From Arachnopeziza araneosa (lineage: Eukaryota > Ascomycota > Leotiomycetes > Helotiales > Arachnopezizaceae), in NCBI GenBank assembly GCA_003988855.1, contig QYAI01000132.1, positions 936-64,935 of the forward strand: a DNA stretch of 64,000 nucleotides. Direction: 5' to 3'. This document shows positions 35,202 to 47,355 of the stretch, piece by piece. The translations under genes and the position numbers were made by a program. The stretch's first letter is position 1. Every line of letters begins with the position of its first letter. The notes below the pieces were generated by a model that was not told the origin of the DNA, searched no databases, and saw only the letters and a program-made list of their open reading frames with translations.

Positions 35202-36150
35202 TCAAACACTGATCTGTCCATGCGCAGCCCATTCTCCCAGCGTGAATTGCGAGTTGCACATATTCGTCAACTCCCAATCCTCGGCCCCCAACCGGCCCCG
35301 CGTCCCTGCCTGCTGATCCTCCCAGTCCCCACAGAGGCCGGCGACGAATAGCGCGCTCATGAAGTGATCATCCGTGGCGTGGGCATCCCGATACCCCGGC
35401 AGCTTCATGAGACCCGTGGCGGCGCGGCGCAGAGCGGGTCCCTGGTTTCTCGTAAAAGCATCCTCGAACTCCTGGCGGAAGTCGAGCGCCCAGGCGCCGG
35501 GGCGGCTCTCCATGGCGAAGTTGTCGCGGTGCTGGATCATCGGCGCCCATCGGTTGCGGTACAGGTTGTGCACGGCGCCGCCCGTGCCGATGAAGAGGAC
35601 GTCCTGCTCGGCGCGCAGGGCCCGCAGCGTGGAGCCCACTTTGAGGTGGAAGTGCGGGTCGTAGCGCGCGTTCATCGAGATGATGGTCGTGGGTGGACAG
35701 CCGCTGGGGAACATCCGGATGAGGATCAGGTAGGTGTCGTGGATCCAGTCGAACGAGGGATTTAATTTGGCCTTGAAACCTTCGGCTTGCAGTAACGATA
35801 GAACTCGTGATGCCATGGGAAGATCGGGGTTGAGTTGGTACGAGACATATTTGGACGGATGAACATATGCAACTGGTGATTTGCCCGGCTCGGGATTCGC
35901 AGCCACTTCGATCTCATCGCCCAGTGCGGCCCAATGTGCTCCCTAGGAAGTAAGCATATTGGATAGTAAACAACAGACATAGGAGCATATTTACCATCAT
36001 GACAACATGTTTCACGCCGTTTGCGAGTGCTTCATCTCCACACTTCTTCCAGTAATTGGCAGAATCCGATTCCTCGCCAAGCATCATCGTGGAGCCATGG
36101 GAGAAGAAATGCACGGGAGTAAGTTTCCGACTCTCAGCTTGGGGACTCAT
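35202..36150 (-). CDS. LigB-type extradiol ring-cleavage dioxygenase
   Basis: The 298-aa product has two exons with an intron at 35943-35994. It shows the LigB/DODA pattern: HFFSHGSTMMLGE near the N-terminus, GAHWAALGDEIEV at the exon junction, and DWIHDTYLILIRMFP. It also has a TGGAVHNLYR motif and TDDHFMSALFVAGLCGD toward the C-terminus. The histidines in these motifs are the expected non-haem iron (or zinc) and catalytic residues. Family members open catechol-type rings or act on DOPA-like substrates. It lies 5 kb from the FMO-ADC fusion, so a shared aromatic pathway is possible. The start is the first ATG, giving the usual length. Confidence 0.9.
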
Positions 36151-37748
36151 TTCGATGGGAATTTGTATGATGAAACGCCGCCGTACGCCAAGGTCTTTTG
36201 GGTCCAGATATGAGAACTCCGATTCCTGCTAGTTTGGTGAATCCCTCTGTCTGTGTTGACTGCTTTACTATCCTGAGATGGTTGCCGCACAAACAATTAG
36301 TTTTATTTTAAAGCCACAAAACAGTACAAAATTCGAGTTCAGGTATCATGCGTAAATAAAGATGTGAGTGCGTGCAAAAGAAGCGCGGGGATCTGTTCGG
36401 CGCCCACTTACCGAACCGAGCCGGACCCTGATGCGGAGTGCCAAAATACCCCACCACCACCATCCAACAGTGGCGACGTGGTCCCGGAAGAAGCTGACAA
36501 CCCCGCCAACCAACGGGGGTTATTGTTCTGGCCTTCTCTAGTGAACGATTCCTCCGTATCCTATGCACATTAGCACCTGATATTTTTAGTATTACTCACT
36601 TGCATATCAAGCGATATAGCAGGCAAAGTATAAAAGTCAGGAAAGTACAGGGCCTTCATGCACTAAATGCCCTAAATATCAGCGACAAAGGATGTTTGCG
36701 GGCTCTAAAGCCGCTGCAATTACAGGCTTTGTACGCTGAAGGGTATTGGATAAGAATTTCTAAGGCTTGCACACTAAAATGTGCCGTAAGGAAGCGATGG
36801 ATTAAGGTTTTAGGCTTGTAGGTCCTATAATTATAGGCTTCCTACGCTGAAAGGTACTGGACAGCGAGAGAAACTGTGACTGTGTTTTATGGGCACTTGA
36901 CTTGCAACCCTTGCTACAGCCTATAAGACCCTGTAAGAGGCTTGAAACATGGCTCAAATTGAGCTAGAATGTAGGGTCTAAAGCCTGGAATTATAGGGCT
37001 TACACGCTGTAATTTCCCGACTTTTGACCAGGGTCTCCGTAAATCGGTCCAGCTGAACCTCTCACTTTGTACCAATCCGAGGCATCACAGATGGTTGGAG
37101 AATTTCGGAGTATTTTGATACATATTTATATATCTTCGATTTAGGAGAAGATTGGCAGAAATGCAATATCGATGATAATTTCAGAGATCCATAAACGGAA
37201 TTTCAAACCTGCCACTCAACCAACAACAATATCCAATACATCTAAGCCAGCTGCACAAACAAAATAATTACCAAAAAATATAGCGTTGCAATATCAAAAA
37301 TCCAAATTTCGTTGAGCGCGGCATCAAATAAGTTCTTCCACGTCACGATGGTCGGTGTGAAGAACAGAAGATCAATAAACTCCCGCAGTACTGATCTTGC
37401 ATCGACGAGAAGACTGGGATCGTATTGCATCAATCGATATCGCTTTTGAGATGGTTTGGTTGCCACGCCAAAAACTGACAATTGAAGACGGAGGTATCTT
37501 CGTTGGATATGATAAGTAAGAAGAGGCGGTCGTTACTGATGATCAAGAGAAACATTGTGCTGTTGATGGAACGAGCCAGGATGAGCTGGACAGGTGAGGT
37601 GCCTATCTCAACTCAGCGATGTTATACAGAGCCAGTATACCAGTGAAACTCACAGTGACACTTTCCTCTCTACACCGAAATGACCCCATTCTCTTCATAC
37701 ACAAACATTGTCGCAACGCTGTTCGGTTCAATACCTCCATCATCCAAG
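36151..37748. other. 1.6-kb repeat-bearing intergenic region
   Basis: No intact gene. It holds the diverged dispersed repeat family at about 36640-37025. It also has a 79-codon minus-strand frame (37242-37481) with a hydrophobic C-terminus (LYFLVIILFVQLA) that I cannot assign and consider doubtful. Confidence 0.45.
36640..37025. repeat. diverged dispersed repeat, several internal copies
   Basis: Three related stretches occur: attacaggctttgtacgctga (about 36718), attataggcttcctacgctga (about 36828) and attatagggcttacacgctg (about 36991). The last continues as taatttcccgacttttgac. A similar stretch (aagcctgaaattatagggctt...ttttcccttttgac) is at about 59188-59234. No coding capacity or clear termini are visible. 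Confidence 0.5.
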
Positions 37749-40700
37749 TTATTCAACTGTCACTGAAATAGCAGGAGTTTTCGGGTCAATGAACTTTCCC
37801 AGCAGATATCCAACACCGACTCGCTCATAAGATCTCGTTCCAGGAACATCCGAGATCGGTTTGATAATCAGCACATAATGCATTCGCGTGTCCGCATCGC
37901 TGAACTTTTCCTTCTTGCCAATGATGACGCATTTCGTGGAAGTGAGTACCTCGTCATCATCGTAGCGTAGGTATGCATCGGTTTCAGGGGGGTCTCCAGT
38001 AACTTCGAAGCTGTATGCCTGAGCTTTGATGGCGACACCATCACCTCGACGAAGCGTCTGGAGCCATGAAACTTGGGTGTTGTCCTTGGGGAATGGCAGG
38101 GTGACCTCTTGTAGGTTCCAGATGAATTGGCGCCCCTCGGGTCTGAGGAATGTGATGGCACCCTCAAATGCCATCCATGACCAAGTGGGTGGAATCTTAC
38201 GAGTGTGCGCTCCGATGGGGATCTTTGTCAGTGGTTCTGCGTCGGCTCGTTGCCAGAGTAGACATCGACCCCACTCCCTGCGAAAGACACCCGCAAGGCA
38301 CTGTGTTTTGTAGGCGTTGGAGAGCCGGTCCATCAGGCCATCAATTGCGATCGGGCGGTCTTCCGGATGTGAGAAGTCCAGTCTAGTGTATCGCTGAACT
38401 AAATCGATAAAGAGATCCACCTGCTCTCCTGACGTTCGTTCTGGTTGAATTGTGTAGTGAGGGAAATTCGCATCCCCCAGAAAAGCAATCTTGTCACTGA
38501 GTAAAAATTAGGTCTGCTTGTTTGCCAAAGACTCCTCAACTTACTTCTTGAGTTTGGCTAAAGTTTCACAACGGATACCATCTCCACATTCCCAATACAT
38601 TTGGGTATTGGTGAAAAAGATGGTTCGTCGTGCCAGCGCGCGTTCCTGTAGGACCCATCCACGGGTGTTGAGAGGGCTACCGAGAACATCTCGCTCAAAG
38701 TCATTGGTGACGGTGGACACGAAAACATCCCCTAGCTTAACTGACTGTGGCATGCGATCCCGCAAAAACCCATGGGAAGCACCCTCAGCACTGCAAGCAG
38801 CTATCACGCAGTACGCACCGCTGAAGGTCGTTCGCATCTTATCTGCCTCCTCACCAAAATCCCCTTTGGGATCTTGAAGGATACAGAGAGAATCAATCCA
38901 CAGATAAGTACAACCGAGAGCTTGAGTGATTGCGATGGCATTTTTGAAGCTGAGGGGTATCTCACCCACTAACACTTTCCTCATGCGTTGCTTGATGTTA
39001 GTTGTCGTTGATACGGCTTTGTCGGGCATGACTCCCCACTTGTGGGAGAGCGCAATATACTTCACATCTTTGGCATTGAAGTTGGGATCTGCCGTTGCTA
39101 CAATCTTCAACTTGACCGGGTTACTGACATCGATGAGTCTTTTTGGCAGGACGTTGTTGCTTTGTATCGGATCGCAAACCCTGTGATTTTTGTCGCACTC
39201 TTTCAACCATGCTTTAGGCAGTTCAATGAAGGGGGCTATGTTTTTCCCCTGAGGATCATCACTTCCTGGACTTGTCAACTCTGGCGCGCCTACTGGAATT
39301 AGGGCGTCCTGCTTGGTCGCTGCTTTCATTAGTCTAAGACCATAACGCGTTGAACTCTCCATGCTCACTGGGTTTTTCGTAGCAGAGACGGATAAATTTC
39401 CTGCTACCCTCATCCTGGCCACTTTCGTCCAAGACAAAATGATTGTCTTTTCGTGTCAATGAGATATGATCACGGCTGATGAGACTCGGATCCAGATCCT
39501 GGGCCGCTCTGTAAACGAAATCGCAGAAATCGCATTCTTCGTCCGAGTCGGCGTCAGAACTTGTATCCGAATTAGAATCAGAGCTACTGTCTGCGTTTCT
39601 CTTCAATGTTTTTACGTCGAAAGAAATGCGAGGCGACAAAATTTCGACGGCTCTGCAGCTTAAACACAAGGCAGGCTCACGATAAGCAGACTTCTGGCCG
39701 GCCGAGTTTGACACTATAAATTTATTGTCAGCAACCGTCTTCCATTTGTTGTCCAAGCGGTTGGTATATATCCGGCTGTTAGCTATTGCCGTTCTCTGGC
39801 CTTGTTTTGCACGGTTCATTCTTTCTGCGTCCTCGGGCTTCAGTGATGAGCGACCTAACGATTGTGGGATATTTGTGCTTGGGACTACTCGTTGTGGCTG
39901 AGATACCTTTTCGCGGCTGCTGTTGCTAAATAAGTACTCTTCATTCTTTTCAGCCTTTTGAATGATCAATACAAGCTGTTCTCTCAAATCCTTAGCATTC
40001 GTACGGTAACCTTCTGTATAAACATCCGAGTTTGCAGGTAGGTCAATCTTGAGTAACCTGTCCCTCACCACTCTGACCAAGTCCCCAATCGCGCCATTGC
40101 GTTCAGGATCATCTTTCAAAATATGGTTCATCCATCTCTCAAGTGCGTCGCTGATTTTGTATACTCCCTGGTCTACCTTCTTCCAATATGGTGTCGCATC
40201 TTGGCCCAATTTGTTTGTAAGCCAGAAATCACTAATAGAATTGAAGCCATATAGTAACCACAATACGGCCTCAAAGACGACACAACCCATAGACCAGACG
40301 TCAAATAAGCGAGAAATCTTCCCTTTAGCTTGCTCGTAATTGTCATCCTCAAGATCTGGTGGCTCGTAATATCGTGTTCTCCACATCTCCTTCTCCTTGG
40401 TGTCCCTCATTCTCGTTACAAGCAAGTGTTGTTGTGCTCTTCCCAAATCTGCGAGCTTCAAGAGACCTATGTATGCAGCGGGATTGCCATCCTTAAAACG
40501 CAGTATGTTTTCGGGTTTGATATCTCCATGACGCCAGTTCTTGGAGTCCAGTCCGGTTTGTCGTCTTATCGCAAGTAGAGGGGCAGTCTGCCCTCCACTT
40601 CCCGTCGCCGGTGGAGAAATCGAGATCCCAGGCCCCGCCTCTTGATCCATATCTGTGATATCCACAGCTTCCTCATCGTATTTAGGCAATGGTTCAACCT

Positions 40701-41820
40701 CTCCTGACTGCTCGCCAACATTAAGGCTGTTTCCTCTTGCGCGAGTATGTTTCAGTGGCGCGAGTGTCGGAGAAGATAGTTCTGAACCACGCCTGCTACT
40801 TCCAGGCGTATGGACATGAGTAGAATGCATCCCTTCGAGAGCTTCCGATAGTCCTGACAACTGCTTCAGCATTTCCATCACCCGTTGGCGACTTTTCTTA
40901 GGGTCCAGATGATCCACTTGAGGATCTGGATTGTCTCTCCAGAAACTCTGAAGATTCCCGCCGTCTGCCCACTCAAGCACAAGATGATATACATCACTAT
41001 CCGGATCTTCTGAGATCTGTTGATAGGCGGCAAATGCTTGGATGAGATGATTGCTCTTCCCATTGAGCTGCTTGTGGGCTTTCGCCTCTCGGTGAAATTC
41101 TTTATCGATGTCGTACCCATCGTCATCAATTCTCTTGAGAGTTTTCAGCGCAACAGAGATTGTTTTGTCTGTCACTACTGATTTGTTCTGCTTGCTCGCC
41201 AACATTTCCACGCAAGTAACGTCGCTAAAATGGCCACCAGTGAGACGCCCGGATTTCGCGGCGAAAGGAAGAAGTTGAGCGACGTCAAACTCGTAGAAAA
41301 AAGTTTCAATTTCAAACTTGGGAACAAGAAAGTACCATCGACTACTTTGAAATTGCTTGAAGCTGCCCAGATCCCAAGGTCTGTTGAATGGAAAAGGGTG
41401 TTCGCAGCTCTGACCACGTGATTGACATGAACACAGCTTGACAAGTGAATTTTGTGGAGGATAGGGCAAATCGTCGTCAGTGAACCCATTTTCTTTTAGA
41501 GCATTCAGAGCATCGAGCCGTTTTTTGAAGTCGGAGTCGGAGAACACTAGTAGTAATGTTGCAAATGTCTTCTTCGCTTTCTCGAGGACGTATTCTACCA
41601 ACCCGGGATCTAATTCGCTATTACCAAGAGCATTCTCGACCGAGTTTGTCGTGAACAGGGTGGCATATTCATCATCTGGGAGATGACAACCACCAGGAAC
41701 CATCCCAATGCGGTTTTTATTCAAAATAAAATTGATTTCATCACGGAGGCTTGGAGGTTCTGCTTCCGGCTGTGTTGATTGGGTTCGATTATCCCCAGAT
41801 GGAACTTCCAAGCTGGCCAT
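37749..41820 (-). CDS. protein kinase-HET domain fusion
   Basis: The 1325-aa product has three exons, with introns 38497-38544 and 39323-39368; summed exons are exactly in frame. After about 210 residues of unknown N-terminal region comes a kinase-like domain (about 210-600). It has GHFSDVTCVEML in place of a glycine loop, VALKTLKR (catalytic Lys), HGDIKPENIL (HRD variant HGD) and ADLGRA (DFG variant DLG). An insert of about 100 residues rich in Ser, Pro and acidic residues lies between the lobes. A linker with an acidic Ser/Asp run (SSSDSNSDTSSDADSDEE) and a CxxC pair follows. The HET domain (about 905-1060) has YIALSHKWG, YLWIDSLCILQD and GWVLQERALARR. The inferred role is signalling or triggering of incompatibility-type cell death. 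Confidence 0.9.
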
Positions 41821-43358
41821 CGTAGCTTCCTAAGTGCTGTCTGGTGTAGGAAAGTCGGAAAATTCATTCCAGGAGGGCTGAGGAACTGCAGCCATCCGGA
41901 CAATCCGTCCTCAATAAGTAGGTGGCTGATCTTCTGCGGCTCTGCGACCTTGAAACGCACCGCGCTTCAGTTCCGATTAGAGGCATCACTTAATTGTTGC
42001 AGCCTTCTAGTTGCAAGCTACGGGAGGTTCCCAAAGGATATGTCAAGATCTTTTCGATCGGTGACTGCTTTTTATCCTGTGAAACTCTGACATCTTCCAT
42101 CAATCCAGTTCTTTTTATAATTCCGAAAAGATTACAATTCTGCTATTGACTGGAACTGAAATGTTTGAAGCGAAAATTCTGTTTCTGAGGGCGGGAAGGG
42201 AATTGCGACATCTTCTTCGGTGTGTGTGAGGTAGAGGGGTAGAAACTAAATGATTGGGTTACACTGCAAGCTGGATGAGTGGCGTAGATAAGTGTTGATA
42301 ATGACACCACCACAACCACAAATAGAAAACTCCTGGCTGAACTGGCCGAGTACGATCAGCGTCATGATTGGAGGATTCTTCAGACTGAAGTTTGGATGAA
42401 ACGATTTACGGGGTCCACATTGCTGCACTTCATCAGCCTTACTATCATTTGTGAGGGATGAGGTGTGTGGCAGATTACAGTTCCACCCCTCTGATCATGT
42501 TTTTAAGGGAATTAAATGCGCAATTCGATAGCAATGATGACGCAGCCTGCAGGCAGTAGAGGATGCCACATGCGGCAGCTTGGGCTTGATAAGGGGGCCC
42601 TGTGCGAAGATAAGGAGTGGATTTGTATTCGGTGGACGGATCGCGGGGTGCTGAATTTGTGGCTTGAGCAAGGAACGACCGCATTTCAAATCAACCGATT
42701 TGCCAAGACGAGTAAAGATTATCAAGGCCGATATTTTCCGAATGTCGATGTTAAACCAAACAACTTATTGATAATCGAGTATTTACTCTAAACGCTGCAG
42801 TTTGCTAACATCGACTTCAATTCCTCGGTTTATATATATGTGAAAGCCCGGATACTGGGAATTATCAAGGAGACACCTGACAAATGGGTCGGAGCTTGAC
42901 GGGAGTGGATTGCATTTTTGCCAGGATCTGAAGCGAAGGAGGGGAAAGAAGGAGAATGAGGAGAGGGGTTCTGAAGCCAAGTGATGTGTTAGTAGTGCGG
43001 CGTGCTAGTACTGTAACATTTCCTGTCCTTGTCTCTGTCTTACTCCCTTCGCAGAGGAGAATATAACGCAGAGGCTGTCCTAGAAGACGGTGAGATAAGA
43101 TAGGAATCATCTGCGACAAAGAACACAGAGGACAATATTATTCAGCGGTTTCTATAATTCATAATCATTTCTACTATGCTTTTGTCCTATCTACTCCTGT
43201 ACTAATGTATCCATCTAACCCCAAACTCCCGAATCGGGTCCAAAATCTGTTATGGACCATATCTTTCTTTCCGTTCAAACTCCTCGCTCGCTGAATGTAA
43301 CAACAAAATCGATTCAGATAGATGCCACACCAGAGACGCTCCTTTCATCGCCAAGCCT
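41821..43358. other. 1.5-kb intergenic with repeat copy
   Basis: Promoter of the kinase-HET gene on the left; no gene is seen. Contains the left copy of the diverged repeat that flanks the MFS gene (42640-42826). Confidence 0.5.
42640..42826 (+). repeat. left copy of diverged direct repeat flanking the MFS gene
   Basis: Aligns with 46188-46380. Shared blocks are cggggtgctgaa, gtggcttga, ggaacg, tatttactct, cgctgca and catcgacttca. This copy is more AT-rich; many differences are C-to-T or G-to-A relative to the other copy. Confidence 0.65.
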
Positions 43359-45168
43359 TTACTTGGCTGCAAACCGACTCCTCGCTCTCAACTTATCGCC
43401 ATACCAGAAGAGGATGTATATCCCAGCAATACAAATGACCGTTAACCCGGCGAGGAGCCCCACTCCCCCGTCAACCCCCAGCTTCAAGAACATAGGCCGC
43501 GAGAATAGGATGGCTGCCGCGGCTAGGGTACTGCGTGCGAAATCGTTGGCAGCGAAGAGGGATGCGGAGTATTGCGGGTACGTGAACGGCAGATACAAGA
43601 AGATGCTCTGGAAGACGACATAGGTTCCTCCCACACTGAGGCCGGCGCCGATGGTGGGCACGATCCAGTGGATCGATTCCCGCGATGTGAAGGCGAAGAT
43701 GAAGAGGCCGGTAGGGATGAGATACGTGCCGTAGAGAGCGGGGATGAGGCGCCGCTCGGGAGCTCCAAAACCCTTGGTCGGGAACGGCTTCTCGACTGTG
43801 AGGTAGAAGTGTAACAGGTAGAGCGGGAGGAAGATTCCGAGCGCGACGAGGATCGAGAGGAATGGCAAAGAACTCTCGCCGAGGTTGAAGTTGTACATGG
43901 TGACGTAAACCAATGCTATATGCTAGATTAGCAAACATCCGTGAATGAAGCCAACTATGAGTCTATTACTCATTCTTGGATCTGGGCGACTTACGAAAAC
44001 TTTCGAAGAATGAGTAGTATATCATGTACAGTAACGCCGTGTAGAAGGTCGAAAAGGCGACAGCGGGATCGAGGACGTTGATTTGCCAAGGGATGAGCAA
44101 AGCATTGTATGTGACTTCGGAGAGAGACATATGGGCTTGGTCAATCTCGGATTGAGACTTCAGATTTGGATTGCTCTGGAGTTTGCGGAGGCGCTGGGCG
44201 CGGCGGAGGAGGATGTTTGCTGCTGAGGTCTCAGGGAGAGAGATGAACATGAGGAGGAAGATGGGGGCGGAGAGCCAAAGCATCTCCCATTGGGCCCAGC
44301 GCCAGTTCATGGCCTGGACGGAGAAGCCTCCGATGACTGGCCCTAGAGCCGGACCGAGGGTTGCTGCCGCCGCCCATAGGGAGAGCAGGTACGGGACTTT
44401 CAGCAGAGGAAACATGTCTTGCAATGTCGCCGGTCCCGTGGCCAGACTAGGAGAGCCGAAGACTCCAAGCAAGAATCGGACGGTGATAAGGCCACCGAAG
44501 GTGGGAGTGAGCGCTCCTGGTAAAGTCAAGATGACAAAAATGGCGAACGTGGCAATGTACGGTGGATTCCTCCCAACCAGTGGCATCTCACTCAGCGGAG
44601 AGAAGAGCATGGGGCCGATTCCGTAACCAAACACATATAGTGCTAATCCAAGAGAGGCAGCGGTTTCTCCAACTCCAAACTTTTCCATGACACCACCGAT
44701 ACTCGGGGCGTAGATTGACGAGCCCATATATACTGCGAATGTATATAGTAAGATTTGAACCGCGATGAATGTGCGTTTTCGGGTACTCCAATTCATCGGA
44801 TTATCAGCATCATCCGTTGCGTACCAATCCACCAATATCGTCCCATCAGAAGTGAGCGTCGGCTGGATCGGCCGACTTATTGTCTTCTCCGGCCGCACCG
44901 CTTCCGCCTGCGATGTGCGTGAGAAATAGGGGCGGAGATCACGTGTTCCTACTGTCTCCGCCCTTTCTAAATCGGAGCCTTCGCTGGTTGAGATGGAGTC
45001 GCTGGTAGAGGCTGCATCGTCCTCCTCGACCTTTTCCTTTGGTTGTTGCTGGGTAACTGGTGTAGGCAAGACGAAATCGGGTCGTTCTTCGGCGTAGAGG
45101 AGGTATTTGTTTCGTGTTATGAGGCGGATGAGTTGTCCTAGGGACGAGTCGCGAATCATGTCAGCCAT
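43359..45168 (-). CDS. DHA1-family MFS multidrug/polyamine-type exporter
   Basis: The 576-aa product has two exons with an intron at 43916-43994. A cytosolic N-terminal tail of about 130 residues precedes DADNPMNWSTRKR, the signature just before TM1 in FLR1/CYHR-type drug:H+ antiporters. Twelve hydrophobic segments follow, with a central cytosolic loop rich in Lys/Arg (ILLRRAQRLRKLQSNPN). GPALGPVIGGF in TM5 is motif C, the antiporter motif. Predicted plasma-membrane efflux pump. Two E-boxes lie about 440 bp upstream. Confidence 0.92.
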
Positions 45169-45602
45169 TGCGATTATCTTTTAGTTTTCTTTTCGCTGCG
45201 GAAGTGAGGCAGAGAGAAGAGGATTGCGAATGCTGATGAAGTGATTGACTACTTCTTACATTGGGATTTGCGATTTATTTATCTTCATGAGTGCACCGAG
45301 ATGGTCCATCGGGCTTAGCAATCCCAAATCCACAAATGTGAGGTTGCGGCTGATGGTGGTGCTTGGCGGTGGTGCAAATGACATCATTGTTGCTGCTCAG
45401 GCACCGGTATTCTGGACCGTGCAGGCTGATTATCAATCGCTGCTGACCGTCGTCCTTGGCGGCTCAATTTGTCAGCCTCATTCCACGTCTGAATTCGATA
45501 GCAACTGATATGGAAAACATTCCAGCACGCAATGTATCTGTATTGTATTTAAAAGCATAGCCCGAAACTGGTCCTAGACCCAATCGCAGTACTTGGCAGT
45601 AG

Positions 45603-45619
45603 CACGTGGATCTCACGTG
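45603..45619. promoter_or_regulatory. paired CACGTG E-boxes
   Basis: CACGTG, 5-bp spacer, CACGTG, 435 bp upstream of the MFS exporter start codon. Close spacing suggests a bHLH-responsive site; this is inferred from motif only. Confidence 0.4.
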
Positions 45620-46187
45620 ACATGATACCCTTCACCAGCCTTTGTAGCTTCCATGAGGGCGGTAGGCCGAACATGACCAGGGAGCCACTGTACAAAGATG
45701 TACTAAGCAGTTTTTGTATTCGAGAAGAGTGTAAACGGTATTCTTACGAACACGTTCCTCGATCACGTTTTCCATTACTTACAGGACGATGTGGAGCTAG
45801 TAAGTGAGCCTCTACGTTTGAGAGACATCTGTACCTCTCTCAATGCACACTCTATTCTCTATATAAGCTCTCACAGCACCGTGTTACCTCTCAACGAGTC
45901 TGAGTAAAGCACTTTCACGCAAACCATCCCCCAAACAATTCGACTTAGCGGATCTCGCACCATCTCGCACGAGTCATGCCTGTACGGTAGCCTGTTCTTC
46001 TTCAACGAGTAGATAAACACACAGACGTCCACATGTTTAAAACAAAAAACCTAAAAAGGTTTATTCTATCCTGTATACGCTGTCCAATAGACACGTCAGA
46101 ATCCATCTTTCGAGTCGAACCTTCGCTAAATACTTGATGCTAGTTTATCAATGCTGTGCCGTAGCTCTCCAGATGGTGTTCGCGGTT

Positions 46188-46380
46188 GATTCATGGCGGG
46201 GTGCTGAACCGGTGGCTTGAACGCGGAACGGCTGCCCTTCAGATCAACGATCTGTCAAGGTGGGTGAATGTGGGGGTCGATGCCTTCTAACGTTTGGTAT
46301 CAAACAAGAAAGTCTTTGACGACTGACTATTTACTCTGTGCGCTGCACTTGGCCTACATCGACTTCACTTGCAGCTCCTC
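46188..46380 (+). repeat. right copy of diverged direct repeat flanking the MFS gene
   Basis: Same orientation as 42640-42826 and about 3.55 kb away. It is the more GC-rich member of the pair. Confidence 0.65.
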
Positions 46381-47355
46381 TAGAGTTAGGAGATTTTCTG
46401 AAGATGTATGTGAGCAAACTTTGATTGCATTACCTCCAACAGAATATTTAAGCACGAAGTAATCGAGAAGCGTATAAAAAATTGGTCTTGGCGAGACGAT
46501 TCAAATATTTGGAGACTCTAGGAACTGAGGAAGTTGATGGAGAAGTTATGTGTGAGACAAATCGATCGCTCTTCCCGGACTTTCTATCCTGACGGGAAGT
46601 TCGCTAACCCATTGTCTTGCATGGGAATGTCTGGCAATCTGGTTCACTGCCATCTGTCCGACACGGACTGACTCGAAGACGATCAACAGGGTACATCTCA
46701 GCGCACGGACTCAGCCATGTGGATAGCTGTTTCCGAGACGAAGATTTGGGTTTCTCGACCGTCCATGTTACAATAATAAATCGGAAATACGCAGCTCAAA
46801 TTTGTGTGCGAGGATGGTGATTACTTCTCATTACCAGTCATTCTCGTTAGATTTTGGAATTTTAATATCGGAGAAGCGATCGGCGGAGTGTCTCTCTTCG
46901 AATGAATGCAGTGTGGAGTTTATGCTCACACGAGACATCTCTTATCATGAGCAGTTCGCGGCGGCCCGCGGTGGCATGATAAGTCCCAAAAGCAAGCAGT
47001 TTTGCTCTGCCGAAGACTCAAACGAGCCCGTGTTAGCGGCGATCGGATCAAAGACGGTGCATCCCGCCGTGGAATTCCCACACGTGCACCCCCTGACATG
47101 GTGCATTTTGGCTTCAATTGGTTCTCGAAGCCGCCGATATGACGAGACCTGCATGCTTTGGGTACCTGCGTTTCCCCACTGAAATCTGTGTTACGGGCTG
47201 GGTTCAAAAAAAGGAAATATATATTACCCCGACATACCTTCCCCCTTCTCAGCGACAACTGCACAGCAGCATTGCATTTGCTGTCTATCTCTTCAGATCA
47301 ACCGGTCATACATTTTAAATGTTGACTGTATCCATCCTCGAACCGTTCTCTGACA

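Larger units (their letters stand above)
45169..47355. other. 2.2-kb intergenic region between divergent genes
   Basis: No supported gene. It contains an E-box pair at 45603-45619, the right copy of the diverged repeat (46188-46380), and the promoter of the rhodopsin-domain gene at its right end. Confidence 0.5.

Noticed and set aside
37242..37481. 79-codon hydrophobic-tailed minus frame downstream of the kinase-HET gene
   Set aside because: No splice path connects it to the HET gene, no family is recognised, and it is short enough to be chance.
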